DNA from: Caulobacter sp. NIBR1757
Lineage (GTDB): Bacteria > Pseudomonadota > Alphaproteobacteria > Caulobacterales > Caulobacteraceae
Length of the DNA stretch: 64,000 bases
Reading direction: 5' to 3'
NCBI RefSeq assembly: GCF_027912495.1
Contig: NZ_CP115463.1
Coordinates: 1,759,501 to 1,823,500, forward strand
Made by a program: the position numbers and the translations under genes. Shown here piece by piece: positions 8,490-18,232 of this stretch. The notes under the pieces were generated by a model. That model searched no databases. It worked only from the letters and a program-made list of their open reading frames with translations, and had not been told where the DNA came from. Numbering within the stretch: the stretch's first letter is position 1; each line of letters starts with the position of its first letter.

Positions 8490-9869
8490 ATGGCCAAGGC
8501 AACAATCCTGGGGGCAGGCGACATCCGTCGCTGGACCCACCACATCGCTCCGGGCGGGCCGCGTTACCGCGCTATTCTCGACGGTCTGGTCGAGGCGATC
8601 CGACAGGGGGACCTGCATCCCGGCGAGCGGTTGCCGCCGCAGCGGGCCCTGGCGGCGGAACTGGGCGTCGATCTGACCACCGTAACGCGCGCGTTCACCG
8701 AGGCGCGCAAGCGCGGGCTGATCGAGGGCGCGGTGGGGCGTGGCACCTTCGTACAGGCCACGGCGGCGGAGCTGGATGTGGCGCGGGTCGATCTGTCGAT
8801 GAACCTGCCGCCCCCGCCCGAGGGGCTTTCGCTTGGCGAGGAGATGGCGCGCACGGCCCAGGCCATCCTGGGGCGGGCGGACATCGGCGCCTTGATGACC
8901 TACCAGGCAGGGGCCGGCGGCCGGGCGCAAAGGCTGGCCGGGGTCGAATGGCTGGCGCCTGTGTTGGGCTCTGCGTCGGTCGACCGGCTGCTGGTGGCGG
9001 GTGGAGCGCAGGCGGCGCTGGCCGCCACCCTGAGCGTGATCTGCCGGCCGGGCGATGTGGTTCTGGCCGAACCCCTGACCTATCCGGGACTGAAGGGCGT
9101 GGCGGCGCAGTTAAGATTGCGGTTGGTCGCCTGTCCGATGGATGAGGGCGGGCCGTCGGCCGATGGACTGGCGGCGCTGAGCCGGGCGGTGGGGGCGAAG
9201 GCGCTGTACCTGGTGCCGAGCCTGAACAACCCGACGACCCTGACCCTGAGCGAGGGGCGGCGGCGGGCGTTGGCGCGGGCGGCGCGGCTGTCTGACCTGT
9301 GGATCATCGAGGACGACCCCTACAGCCGGCTGCTGGACGACCCGCCACCGGCCATTGCGGCCCTTGGGCCGGACCGCACGATCTATCTGGCCACCCTGTC
9401 GAAAACACTGACACCGGGGCTGCGGATCGCCTTCGTTGCGGCGCCCGATGTACTGGTCGAGCCGATCACGGCCGCGTTGCGGGCGCTGACGCTGATGACG
9501 GCGCCGCTGATGGCCAGCGTGGCGACCCAGTGGATTCGCGAGGGCCGGGCCGAGGCCCTGTTGGCCAGCGTGCGGTCCGAGGCGCGGGCGCGGCGGGCCC
9601 TGGCGCGGGCGCGGCTGCCGCTGGCATTGGGCGGGCCCGACAGCCTGCACGTCTGGGTCCCGTTGGCGGACGCGGGTCAGGCGCGGCGGCTGGAGGCGGT
9701 GCTGCAGGCGGGCGGAGTATCGGTGGTCGGAAGCGACGCCTTTGCCATTTCAGAGGCGGCGGGCGCGGGCCTGCGACTGTCGCTGGGCGGGCCGATGAAG
9801 CGCTCTGTGCTTGACGAAGGGCTCGCTACGGTCGCCCGGCTGCTGGGGGCAGGCTTGCCTGCGTCGTGA
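8490..9869 (+). CDS. MocR family regulator (GntR helix-turn-helix + aminotransferase domain)
   Basis: Transcription regulator that uses a fold-type I aminotransferase domain to sense a PLP-linked amino compound. The N-terminal GntR winged helix spans roughly residues 20-90 (GERLPPQRALAAELGVDLTTVTRAF). The C-terminal part is aminotransferase-like, with SLNNPTT, the Asp of IIEDDPY and the PLP lysine in LSKTLTPG. I chose ATG 8490, giving 459 residues; a TTG at 8478 is possible but lies inside the operator inverted repeat. Probably autoregulated and controlling the divergent DUF983 gene or the downstream small membrane gene. The effector cannot be read from sequence. Confidence 0.9.
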   Translation: MAKATILGAGDIRRWTHHIAPGGPRYRAILDGLVEAIRQGDLHPGERLPPQRALAAELGVDLTTVTRAFTEARKRGLIEGAVGRGTFVQATAAELDVARVDLSMNLPPPPEGLSLGEEMARTAQAILGRADIGALMTYQAGAGGRAQRLAGVEWLAPVLGSASVDRLLVAGGAQAALAATLSVICRPGDVVLAEPLTYPGLKGVAAQLRLRLVACPMDEGGPSADGLAALSRAVGAKALYLVPSLNNPTTLTLSEGRRRALARAARLSDLWIIEDDPYSRLLDDPPPAIAALGPDRTIYLATLSKTLTPGLRIAFVAAPDVLVEPITAALRALTLMTAPLMASVATQWIREGRAEALLASVRSEARARRALARARLPLALGGPDSLHVWVPLADAGQARRLEAVLQAGGVSVVGSDAFAISEAAGAGLRLSLGGPMKRSVLDEGLATVARLLGAGLPAS

Positions 9870-9889
9870 TGCAGGACGAACATCTCCGA

Positions 9890-10117
9890 ATGAGCGATTC
9901 CGCCCTTCCTGTTCCTCCCACCGTCATCGAGGCTGAGGCCATCGCCTATGTGCGCGGTCTGCTGAAGCCACCGTTACCCAGAGACCAGACCTGGTCGGCG
10001 ATCGGGGCGGGGGCGATGCTGGCCGTGGCCTCGCTGGCGCTGGCCTTCGCCATGCTGACGGCGCCGGCGCCGGGTAGCCCGGGACCGAAGGCGCGGGTGG
10101 AGATGCCATCGGGGTAA
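9890..10117 (+). CDS. Small single-span membrane protein, 75 aa
   Basis: Unrecognised. The protein has an N-terminal soluble part with PPTVIEAEAIAYVRGLL, then one hydrophobic helix (AIGAGAMLAVASLALAFAML) and a short proline-rich tail. ATG 9890 is preferred; a start at 9866/9869 overlapping the MocR stop is also possible and would couple translation to the regulator. It is followed at once by a small hairpin and converges on terC. Confidence 0.6.
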   Translation: MSDSALPVPPTVIEAEAIAYVRGLLKPPLPRDQTWSAIGAGAMLAVASLALAFAMLTAPAPGSPGPKARVEMPSG

Positions 10118-10121
10118 TCCC

Positions 10122-10140
10122 TCTCCCGCTTGTCGGGAGA
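10122..10140. repeat. REP-like hairpin between convergent genes
   Basis: TCTCCCG-cttgt-CGGGAGA is a perfect 7-bp hairpin followed by AGG. It matches the first hairpin of the REP-like units seen at 53553 and 53667. It lies between the 75-aa gene and terC and may help end transcription from both sides, although there is no T run. Confidence 0.5.
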
Positions 10141-10154
10141 AGGAATCCGCAGAG

Positions 10155-10916
10155 TCAGTGCGCCTTCGCCGGCTTTTCCTGGCGGTACTTGGCCGCTTCG
10201 GCCGGGGTGATGTCCATGAAGCCGGGGACCACCGCATTGTAGGCCGTCTCGTTGCGGGTGCGGGCGACGACCTCGCGGTGGCCTTCCCAGATCATGTGCA
10301 GGGCGACGTAGAGGACGATGGCCAGGCCGACGTAGCCGATCCAGCGGTGCTTGTGCAGCAGCTTGGCGATCCAGGTGGCGGCGACGCCCATCAGGGCGAT
10401 GCTGAGCAACAGGCCGAAGACCATGATGGCCGGGTGCTCGCGGGCAGCGCCGGCCACGGCCAGGACGTTGTCCAGGCTCATCGAGACGTCGGCGATGAGG
10501 ATCTGGATGAAGGCGGCCTTGAAGGACTTGGCCGGTTTGACGTTCGGCACGGTATTGGGATCGTTGTCGAGCGCGGCCTGGGCCTGTTCCTCGCCATCGG
10601 AGGCGGTGTCGCGCATCTCGCGCCACATCTTCCAGCAGACCCAGAGGAGCAGAACGCCACCGGCCAGCAGCAGGCCGATGATGGCCAGCAGTTGCACGGT
10701 GAGCAGGGCGAAGCCGATGCGCAGGACCACGGCGGCGATCAGGCCGTAGAAGATCGCCTTCTTGCGCTGTTCCTGCGGCAGGCCGCCGGCGGCCAGGCCG
10801 ACGGCGACGGCGTTGTCGCCGGCGAGGACCAGGTCGATCATCAGGACCTGCAGAAGGGCGGCGCCGGCGGCGGCCGGATCGGTCCCGAGGACGGTCTGTA
10901 TAAGGCTGTCGAACAT
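10155..10916 (-). CDS. TerC family integral membrane protein
   Basis: TerC-family membrane proteins are linked to metal (Mn2+) export or metal loading of secreted proteins. The 253-residue product has about seven membrane helices and the two conserved acidic motifs LVLAGDNAVAVGLA (near residue 30) and DVSMSLDNVLAVAG (near residue 135), plus a charged loop between them. It lies 76 bp downstream of a histidine-rich lipoprotein gene on the same strand, with a strong hairpin in between, so the two may share a metal-related role. The substrate cannot be decided from sequence. Confidence 0.9.
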   Translation of the reverse strand: MFDSLIQTVLGTDPAAAGAALLQVLMIDLVLAGDNAVAVGLAAGGLPQEQRKKAIFYGLIAAVVLRIGFALLTVQLLAIIGLLLAGGVLLLWVCWKMWREMRDTASDGEEQAQAALDNDPNTVPNVKPAKSFKAAFIQILIADVSMSLDNVLAVAGAAREHPAIMVFGLLLSIALMGVAATWIAKLLHKHRWIGYVGLAIVLYVALHMIWEGHREVVARTRNETAYNAVVPGFMDITPAEAAKYRQEKPAKAH

Positions 10917-10931
10917 GGGCCCTCAATGCGT

Positions 10932-10964
10932 CAGCCGCCGGTCCCTTGCAAGGACCGACGGCTG
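10932..10964. terminator. Strong hairpin between the His-rich lipoprotein gene and terC
   Basis: CAGCCG-C-CGGTCC, a 7-base loop, then GGACCG-A-CGGCTG forms a 12-bp stem with one mismatch. It follows the minus-strand lipoprotein gene and precedes terC. There is no T tract, so it may act as a partial terminator, attenuator or mRNA stabiliser. Confidence 0.5.
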
Positions 10965-10991
10965 TCGTTCTTCACCTCGGCCGACGCAAGG

Positions 10992-12884
10992 TCAGGCGTG
11001 TTCCGGCTCGCGGGCCGGGGCCGGATCGCTGTGGAAGGTCATCGGCGGGTTGCTGAACGGGTTGGCGACCGGATGATGATCGTGGGCATGGTCGTCGGCG
11101 TGGTGGTGGTGGTCCTCATGCGCCGGTTCGGCGTGAGCGGCCTCGGCATGTCCGTCGTGCGCCGCATCGGCCGGCGCGGCATGGGCTTCATGACCATGGG
11201 CGTCATGACCGTGAGCGTCATGGGCATGAGCGTCTTCGGCGTGAGCCTCCGGAGCGTGGGCCTCATGGCCATGGTTGTCGACGGCCTGGGTGTCGTGGTG
11301 GTCGTCATGATGGCCGAAGGTCATGGCCGCGGTGGCTCCGGCGGCGGCGCCCCCGGCGGCGGCCAGCATCGGATTGACCGCGTGGTGGTCCTTGTCCGGC
11401 GTGGCTTCCGGCTCGACGCGGCCGTAGTCGGTCATGGTGCGGAACTTGCGGCGGCGCTCGTCGCGGGCCCGGCGACCGGATCCGGCGCGGGCCATGGCCA
11501 GCAGGATCAGGGCGAGGACGAAGACGATGATGCCGGCGGTGGTGGCCCCCGGCGGGATCACCGTGTCGCCGATGCGGATCGGCTTGATGCCGGGGATGGC
11601 CAGCTTGTCGAGGTTGAAGCCCAGCTTCTTGGCCTGGGATTCGCCCGTTTCGACGGCGTTGGCGACGACCTGTTCGAGGGTGGCGATCGAGAAGGTCCTG
11701 GCCGGACCCTTCTGGCCCTTGAGGGCGCCGTCGACGGTGGCCTTCAGTGGGGTCTTCTCGCCATCGCCCGGCTTGACCCGCCAGTTGAAGGTGGCGGCCT
11801 CGCCCTTCTTGAGGGCCTGGGTCTGGGCGGCGTTCGGGGTGATCGTGTAGCCCTCGCCGGTCAGGGTGGCGGAGACTTCCGACTTCCTGGCGGCCTTGGT
11901 CAGGCCCAGCTTGCCGGCTTCCTTCTGGATGACGTCGAGCAGGGTGACGGGCAGCGACAGGGTGACCTTGGACTCCTCACCCTTGGCAAGGGTGTCGGGC
12001 ACGGTCAGGGTGGCGCCCTTGATGGCTTCGGCGCTGACCGCCGTCGACAGGGCGGCCATCTTCGGATCGACGGCCGGAGCCTTGGCGACGGGCGGCAGGG
12101 CGACCGGCTTGGCGGCCGGAGCGGGCGCGGCCTTGGCGACGACGGGCGGGGTCACCTTGACCGGCGCGGGCGCCGGCTTGACCACCGGCTTGGGCGCGGG
12201 CGTGGGGGCCTTTGCAACGGGCTTGGGCGCGACGACGGCCTTCGGCGGCGCCGGCTTGGCGACCACGACCTTGGGCGGCGGGGCCTTGGCGGCCGGGGCG
12301 GCGGCCACGCGAGGCGCGGCTTTCGGCTTCGGCTTGGGCTTCCAGACGGTCCAGCCGCGGCTGGGGCCGGACTTGGGACCCGGCGCATAGCGCTTGCCGT
12401 AGATGCGGCGGCGCTCGGCGGGGCTCATGTCCTCGGGGTTGGCGATGGGGTCGTTGTGGACGACCCAGATGCCCTGGGCGTTGCGGTAGGAGCGCAGGGC
12501 CGTGCCCGGCGCCTTGCCGCCCCTGGGCTGGGCCTGGGCGTAATCGCCGGCGCCGGGCAGGGGCTTGTACTTCAGGTGGTCGTACTTGTTGCCGTAGATC
12601 CGGCGGCGCTCTTCGAGCGGCAGGTTCTCGGGGTTGGGGATGGCGGACATGCCGCGAGCCGCGGGACCGCCGGCCAGGCCGTCGGCCGGAGGCGGAGCCG
12701 CGGGCTTGCCTCCCATGAGTTCGCCTGTCGGGCGACTTTCCTCATAGGCCGAAGGCCCCGGACCGCCGTAGCCGTCGTCGGGAGCGCTGCCGCCACAGCC
12801 GGTCAGGCCGAGCAACGCCACACACGAAACAGCGTAAGCCGCTGAAATCAAATACTTGTTCGCCACCGGAACCCCCGAACCCAT
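10992..12884 (-). CDS. Large Pro/Ala/Lys-rich lipoprotein with a membrane span and His-rich tail
   Basis: No known family is recognised. From ATG 12884 the product is 630 residues. It begins with a lipoprotein signal (LLGLTGC, Cys30). Then come two copies of a short repeat (NPENLPLEERRRIYGNKY and NPEDMSPAERRRIYGKRY), a long low-complexity stretch built of Pro, Ala, Lys and Val (about residues 180-310), a more regular domain, and a hydrophobic helix ending near residue 468 (GIIVFVLALILLAMARAG) followed by Arg/Lys. The last 162 residues contain 31 histidines, many as HDAH/HEAH repeats. By the positive-inside rule the His-rich tail should be cytoplasmic. Such tails bind Zn, Ni or Cu. terC lies next downstream. 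The start is uncertain: a GTG six codons later is also possible. Confidence 0.8.
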   Translation of the reverse strand: MGSGVPVANKYLISAAYAVSCVALLGLTGCGGSAPDDGYGGPGPSAYEESRPTGELMGGKPAAPPPADGLAGGPAARGMSAIPNPENLPLEERRRIYGNKYDHLKYKPLPGAGDYAQAQPRGGKAPGTALRSYRNAQGIWVVHNDPIANPEDMSPAERRRIYGKRYAPGPKSGPSRGWTVWKPKPKPKAAPRVAAAPAAKAPPPKVVVAKPAPPKAVVAPKPVAKAPTPAPKPVVKPAPAPVKVTPPVVAKAAPAPAAKPVALPPVAKAPAVDPKMAALSTAVSAEAIKGATLTVPDTLAKGEESKVTLSLPVTLLDVIQKEAGKLGLTKAARKSEVSATLTGEGYTITPNAAQTQALKKGEAATFNWRVKPGDGEKTPLKATVDGALKGQKGPARTFSIATLEQVVANAVETGESQAKKLGFNLDKLAIPGIKPIRIGDTVIPPGATTAGIIVFVLALILLAMARAGSGRRARDERRRKFRTMTDYGRVEPEATPDKDHHAVNPMLAAAGGAAAGATAAMTFGHHDDHHDTQAVDNHGHEAHAPEAHAEDAHAHDAHGHDAHGHEAHAAPADAAHDGHAEAAHAEPAHEDHHHHADDHAHDHHPVANPFSNPPMTFHSDPAPAREPEHA

Positions 12885-12969
12885 CGCGATATGTCTCCGA
12901 CGATAATTCGCTCGCCGGCAACGGAAGCCGGAGGAAATCACGCCTTGAGGTGAAGTCAAAAGGGAAAAT

Positions 12970-13812
12970 TCAGATTTTGGTAACCTCTTCCCTCTGAGCG
13001 CGAATACGGCTGCACTCATAGAGAGCGATAGCCGCGGCGTTTGACACATTTATGCTCTCGAACCCGCCGGGCATGGGGATTTTAGCCAGCACATCACAAT
13101 GTTCGGCGACCAGTCGTCGCAGGCCCTCGCCCTCCGAGCCCATGACGATGACCGTCGGGGAGCCGTCGAGGGCTTCCTCGAGCGTCTGGGTGGCCTCTCC
13201 GGCCAGGCCGACGATGCGCCAGCCCATCTCGCCGAGGGTCTCCAGCGCCCGCGAGAGATTGACCGCCGAGGCATGGGGGATCTTGTCCACCGCGCCGACG
13301 GCGGCCTTGGCCAGGGCCCCGGCCAAGGCCGGGGCGTTGCGATCCTGCAGGATGACGCCCTTGGCCCCGAAGGCGGCGGCGCTGCGGAAGATGGCGCCGA
13401 CGTTCTGCGGGTCGGTGACCTGGTCCAGCATGACCAGCATGCCGGAGGCCGGATCGCCGATCTTCTCTATAGAGAGCGGCAGCAGGGGGTCGGGCTTCAT
13501 GGCCACGCCGTTGTGCACGGCGCCGGGGGGCAGGGCGCGGTCGATGTCCCGGGGCTCGACGATCTCGACCTCGAGTCGGCCGAAGCGGGCGTTCAGCTGT
13601 TTGGCGCGGTCTGCGGTGGCGATGATCCGGCGCGGTTTGCCCCGGGCGGGATTCGCCAAAGCGGCCTCGATCGCATGCACGCCCCACAGCCAATCCTTGC
13701 CGTCGGGACCGCTTGGGCGGCCTGAACCCCTTGTGTGGCTTGGCTTTTCGACCTTTTGCGGGTTTCCGCGAAAGGGTTGTTTCCGGTCGTTGCGTTCCCG
13801 AGATGAGGACAC
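12970..13812 (-). CDS. rlmB: 23S rRNA 2'-O-ribose methyltransferase, RlmB/TrmH family
   Basis: SPOUT-fold methyltransferase that likely methylates a ribose 2'-OH in 23S rRNA (E. coli RlmB acts on G2251). The 280-residue product starts at GTG 13812 with AAGGAG eleven bases upstream. The frame stays open further upstream but would run across tRNA-Tyr, so the longer start is rejected. It has the substrate-binding N-domain (WLWGVHAIEAAL) and SPOUT motifs DQVTDPQNVGAIFRSAAAFG, VIVMGSEGEGLRRLV and PMPGGFESINVSNAAAIALYE. It is divergent from tRNA-Tyr. Confidence 0.93.
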   Translation of the reverse strand: MSSSRERNDRKQPFRGNPQKVEKPSHTRGSGRPSGPDGKDWLWGVHAIEAALANPARGKPRRIIATADRAKQLNARFGRLEVEIVEPRDIDRALPPGAVHNGVAMKPDPLLPLSIEKIGDPASGMLVMLDQVTDPQNVGAIFRSAAAFGAKGVILQDRNAPALAGALAKAAVGAVDKIPHASAVNLSRALETLGEMGWRIVGLAGEATQTLEEALDGSPTVIVMGSEGEGLRRLVAEHCDVLAKIPMPGGFESINVSNAAAIALYECSRIRAQREEVTKI

Positions 13813-13898
13813 TATAAGACGCGCTCCTTTTGGGGCCCTGGTTCTTCCCGTTACGACGGAAGGGGCCGCGCCGCCAAGGAAATGCCTGCATGCGCGTT

Positions 13899-13982
13899 GG
13901 GGGAATGTCCCGAGCGGCAAAGGGGGCGGACTGTAAATCCGCTGCGAAAGCTTCGAAGGTTCGAGTCCTTCTTCCCCCACCA
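13899..13982 (+). tRNA. tRNA-Tyr: tRNA-Tyr (anticodon GTA)
   Basis: The acceptor stem GGGGGAA (13899-13905) pairs with TTCCCCC (13972-13978) and is followed by an encoded A-CCA. The anticodon GTA is at 13933-13935 within a GCGGA/TCCGC stem. A long class II variable arm precedes the GGTTCGAGTCC T-arm, as expected for bacterial tRNA-Tyr. Confidence 0.97.
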
Positions 13983-14062
13983 CGCGCATGCCAGGCATTC
14001 CTTCGCGACGAAGCGGGTTTCATGGATGACGATCGGGAGAGTTACGGCGTCCCTGCCAGAAC

Positions 14063-14136
14063 GCGGGTATAGTACAATGGTAGTACAGCAGCCTTCCAAG
14101 CTGAATACCCGGGTTCGATTCCCGGTACCCGCTCCA
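14063..14136 (+). tRNA. tRNA-Gly: tRNA-Gly (anticodon TCC)
   Basis: GCGGGTA (14063-14069) pairs with TACCCGC (14126-14132), followed by T and an encoded CCA. The anticodon TCC is at 14095-14097, and the T-arm is CCGGGTTCGATTCCCGG. It lies 47 bp upstream of tuf, the common tRNA-Tyr/tRNA-Gly/tuf arrangement, and is probably cotranscribed with it. Confidence 0.97.
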
Positions 14137-14183
14137 GCTCCCACCTCAATTCAAACCGCCGCCGGCACGAAGGTATAGAGACC

Positions 14184-15374
<1,191 letters not shown>

Positions 15375-15402
15375 TCTCTCTCAGCCTCGGCTGACAGAAG
15401 CG

Positions 15403-15432
15403 AAGGGCCCGGTGGGAACACCGGGCCCTTTT
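15403..15432 (+). terminator. Rho-independent terminator of tuf
   Basis: AAGGGCCCGGTG, a short GGAA loop, then CACCGGGCCCTTTT. The perfect GC-rich stem and T run lie 28 bp after the tuf stop codon. Confidence 0.95.
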
Positions 15433-15451
15433 GCTGTGCGGCGCGGGGCGC

Positions 15452-15480
15452 GACCTCCTCCCAATTCGGGAAGGGAGGTC
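15452..15480. repeat. REP-like hairpin 3' of the LytTR gene
   Basis: GACCTCCTCCC-aattc-GGGAAGGGAGGTC folds into a long stem with one internal mismatch region. It overlaps the stop codon of the minus-strand LytTR gene and resembles the pyrimidine-rich first hairpin of the REP-like units in this window. It could serve as a terminator of that gene. Confidence 0.5.
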
Positions 15481-16264
15481 AGAGCCAGGCGTTGCGGACG
15501 GCGGGTGCTGACGAGCGGGCGACGGGGACTTCGAGGCCGTTCGAGAGGATCAACGTCAGGCGTCGATCCTCGCTGCGGTGCCCGGCCACCGCCCTCGCCG
15601 CCACCCACCAGCTGCGGTGGACCGGCAGGCCGGGGAGGGCGTCGAGTTCCGCCACCGCGTCGCGCATCCGCATGAGGATGAGGTCCGAGCCAAGCGTCGT
15701 ATGGGCGCGGACGTAGTGGTCCTCCATCTGCAGGCAGAGCAGGTCGGTTCCCAGGCGTGCGGGCAGGCGGGCGAGGAAGCGTGGCGGGGCGATGGTTTGC
15801 GGTTCCTGCGGCGCCGGCGGCTTCGCCGGTTCGAAACGTGACCGCCAGCCGACGTAGGCGCCGACGGTCGGCATGGCGACGAGGAGCACCTGGAAGTAGG
15901 TCAACAGGAAGTCGCGCCCCTCGATCCGGTGGATGAAGACGCTGGTGGCCCAGATCGAGACGGCCGTCATAGGCAGGCTGGCCAAGGCTACGCCGACCGG
16001 CACGGTGAACCAGGCCGAGAGGCCCCAGCGACGGCCCTGAGCCATGACCAGCGCCGTCCCGACGGGATAGAGCAGCGTCCCGACCCAGAACATCAGCACC
16101 CAGTCGGCGATGCGATTGACGGCAGGCGCGGCGACGAAGGTGCCGAAGGCGCCGACCGCGCCCAGGAACACGCCCGCCGCCGTGGCATAGGCCAGGCGGC
16201 GTGCCCACGCGGTGGGGTTGGCCAAGGCTTCCTTGAGAGAGGCGTCACTCATGGCTTTAGTCAT
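15479..16264 (-). CDS. LytTR domain membrane-bound transcription regulator
   Basis: Probable membrane-anchored DNA-binding regulator. From ATG 16264 (261 residues; ATG 16252 is an equally good start) there are four hydrophobic helices in the first 150 residues. A LytTR DNA-binding domain then spans about residues 160-261 (LLCLQMEDHYVRAHTTLGSDLILMR and VHRSWWVAARAV). There is no phospho-receiver domain, so the signal presumably comes through the membrane part. It stands alone, convergent with tuf and divergent from yciB. Its targets are unknown. Confidence 0.85.
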   Translation of the reverse strand: MTKAMSDASLKEALANPTAWARRLAYATAAGVFLGAVGAFGTFVAAPAVNRIADWVLMFWVGTLLYPVGTALVMAQGRRWGLSAWFTVPVGVALASLPMTAVSIWATSVFIHRIEGRDFLLTYFQVLLVAMPTVGAYVGWRSRFEPAKPPAPQEPQTIAPPRFLARLPARLGTDLLCLQMEDHYVRAHTTLGSDLILMRMRDAVAELDALPGLPVHRSWWVAARAVAGHRSEDRRLTLILSNGLEVPVARSSAPAVRNAWL

Positions 16265-16398
16265 ACCGCCATTTGGCGCTTCGGGAATGGGAGGGGCGCG
16301 CATCTCACGAAAGCCACGTCGCCGTTGGCGCAGAGGCGCTGGCGGGCAGGCCAGCGGATCGGCGAGGGATCGGCCATCGATCTTCAACGGAGCCGCTC

Positions 16399-16977
16399 AT
16401 GCGCTACGCCCTCACCGCCGGTCTGTTCCTGCTGGAAGACCTGCTTTCGACCGTCTTCTTCATGGTGCTGATCAGCGTCACCCACGACCTGACCCTGGCC
16501 ACGGTCGCCGCCATCGTCATCGGCGTCGCGCAGGTCACGCTGTGCTGGATCCGCAAGAAGCCGGTCGACGCCATGCAGTGGCTGAGCCTGGGCCTGGTCG
16601 TCGTGATGGGCGGCGCCAGCCTGCTGACCCACGATCCACGCTTCGTGATGGTCAAGCCGACCGTGATCCTGACCGCCGTCGGGGTGGTGATGCTGAAGAA
16701 AGGCTGGATGAACCGCTACCTGCCCGAGGTGGTGACCAGCCATGCGCCGGAATTGGGCATGACTTTCGGCTACCTATGGGCCGGGATGATGTTCGCCACG
16801 GCGGGCCTCAACCTGGTCGTCGCCTTCGGGACCGACCCGCGAACCTGGGCGCTGGTGATGAGCACCGTGCCGCTCGCCAGTAAGATCGCCCTGTTTGCCA
16901 TCCAGTTCGCGACCATGCGAATCCTGGTCGGCAGAAAGGTCCGCGCTGCCCGGTTGATGGAATCGACGCTGGCTTAA
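16399..16977 (+). CDS. yciB: YciB/IspZ (septation protein A) family membrane protein
   Basis: Inner-membrane protein of the intracellular septation A family, linked in enterobacteria to cell-envelope growth and division. The 192-residue product starts at ATG 16399 with GGAG eight bases upstream; the frame is open further 5' without support. It has five or six membrane helices and the family-typical DPRFVMVKPTVI segment near residue 80. It is divergent from the LytTR gene. Its role in this organism is inferred only from family membership. Confidence 0.85.
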   Translation: MRYALTAGLFLLEDLLSTVFFMVLISVTHDLTLATVAAIVIGVAQVTLCWIRKKPVDAMQWLSLGLVVVMGGASLLTHDPRFVMVKPTVILTAVGVVMLKKGWMNRYLPEVVTSHAPELGMTFGYLWAGMMFATAGLNLVVAFGTDPRTWALVMSTVPLASKIALFAIQFATMRILVGRKVRAARLMESTLA

Positions 16978-17059
16978 CGGCCTCTTCGTCACCCCTCGGG
17001 TAGAGCATCTGGCACACCCCTTGCGGGAAATCGGTCAGAAGGACTGAGAGGGTTTCGTT

Positions 17060-18205
17060 TTGGGTCGCCCATTGAGCGTCGAGATCATCGGGACGGAGGC
17101 GCTGACGCCCGCCGAGCGCGCGCTGTGGCTCGGCTGGACGCGGGGCTCCCGGGCCTTCGAGTCTCCCTTCTTTCACCCCGACTTCACGGCCGTGGCGGGC
17201 CGGTCGGCCCCCGAGGCGCGGCTGGCGGTCCTGCACCGGAGTGGCACGGTGGTCGGCTTCCTGCCCCATCAACGCCGCGGCGGGGCGGCCCAGCCGCTGG
17301 GCGCGCCGCTCAACGACTATCACGCGGTGATCACCGGCCCGGACCTCGACTTCTCCATCGAGGAAGCGGCCGAACTGGTCGGGGCCCGCAGCTACACCGC
17401 CACCGGCTGGACCGGATCCGCGACAGAAGGGGAGGGCCGGACCCGCGCCCGCACCCTGCTGGCCGATGTCTCGCAGGGGTGGGACGCCTACTATGCCGGC
17501 CGCCGCACGGATTTCGGCAAGTTCTTCAAGGACAAGGAACGGGCCCGCCGCTCGTTCGAGCGCGACCTCGGGCCCATCCGGGTCGAAACCTCCACGACCG
17601 ACCTGTCCCACTTCGACCGGCTGATCGAACTCAAGCAGGCGCAATATCAGCGCACCCGGCGCCATGACATCTTCGCCTGCGGCTGGACCATCGACATGCT
17701 GCGCGGCCTGCTGACACACCGGGGCGAGGATTTCGGCGCCCGGCTGGCGGTGCTCTACGCAGGCGATCGCCCGATGGCCTACGAGCTGGGCCTCAAGGGC
17801 GGCGACCACTATCACTTCTGGCTGCCGGCCTACGAGGCCGACGCGGCCCGCTATTCGCCCGGCATGCTGCTGAGCATGGAGACCATGAAGGCGGAGGCGG
17901 CGCGCCTCTACGACTTCGGGTTCGAGGGCGAGTCCTACAAGAAGTACTTCTGCGACCTGACCCGTGAGGTCTGGGAAGGCGTGGGTCAGGCCGCCGGCCC
18001 CACCGCCCTGTCCGCGATCTCCGGCCTGGCCCCGGGCGGCCTGGCGCAAAGCGTGCGCCGCCGCTGGGCCATCATCGACGCCTGCGAGACCACGACGCTG
18101 GGCCGGGTGCGGGCGCTCAGCGCCGCCGCCTCGGCCATGGCCGGCCGTGGCCGCAGCCAACCGGCCGCCAGCCTGCTGCTGGCCGCCTCCGCCCTTTGCC
18201 TCTGA
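17060..18205 (+). CDS. FemAB/CelD-like GNAT acyltransferase (BioF2-like)
   Basis: Cytoplasmic protein with a duplicated GNAT fold of the acetyltransf_6 (CelD/FemAB-like) type, a group often tied to modifying peptidoglycan or exported polysaccharides. The 381-residue reading uses TTG 17060; TTG 17072 is an alternative and no ATG is suitable. The conserved block runs from about residue 150 (FFKDKERARRSFERDLG) to residue 300 (YDFGFEGESYKKYF). It is followed 27 bp later by a JmjC/cupin-like oxygenase on the same strand, so the two probably act together. Substrate unknown. Confidence 0.8.
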   Translation: MGRPLSVEIIGTEALTPAERALWLGWTRGSRAFESPFFHPDFTAVAGRSAPEARLAVLHRSGTVVGFLPHQRRGGAAQPLGAPLNDYHAVITGPDLDFSIEEAAELVGARSYTATGWTGSATEGEGRTRARTLLADVSQGWDAYYAGRRTDFGKFFKDKERARRSFERDLGPIRVETSTTDLSHFDRLIELKQAQYQRTRRHDIFACGWTIDMLRGLLTHRGEDFGARLAVLYAGDRPMAYELGLKGGDHYHFWLPAYEADAARYSPGMLLSMETMKAEAARLYDFGFEGESYKKYFCDLTREVWEGVGQAAGPTALSAISGLAPGGLAQSVRRRWAIIDACETTTLGRVRALSAAASAMAGRGRSQPAASLLLAASALCL

Positions 18206-18232
18206 CGCCCCTTATCTCTGACGGATGAAACC

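Noticed and set aside
10158..12845. 895-codon open frame on the plus strand
   Set aside because: It runs antisense across terC and the His-rich lipoprotein. It is rich in Gly/Arg/Asp/Val without domains, the usual shadow of GC-rich genes.
13813..13998. Longer N-terminus for rlmB
   Set aside because: The frame stays open, but this would make the protein start inside the tRNA-Tyr gene on the other strand. GTG 13812 with AAGGAG upstream is better.
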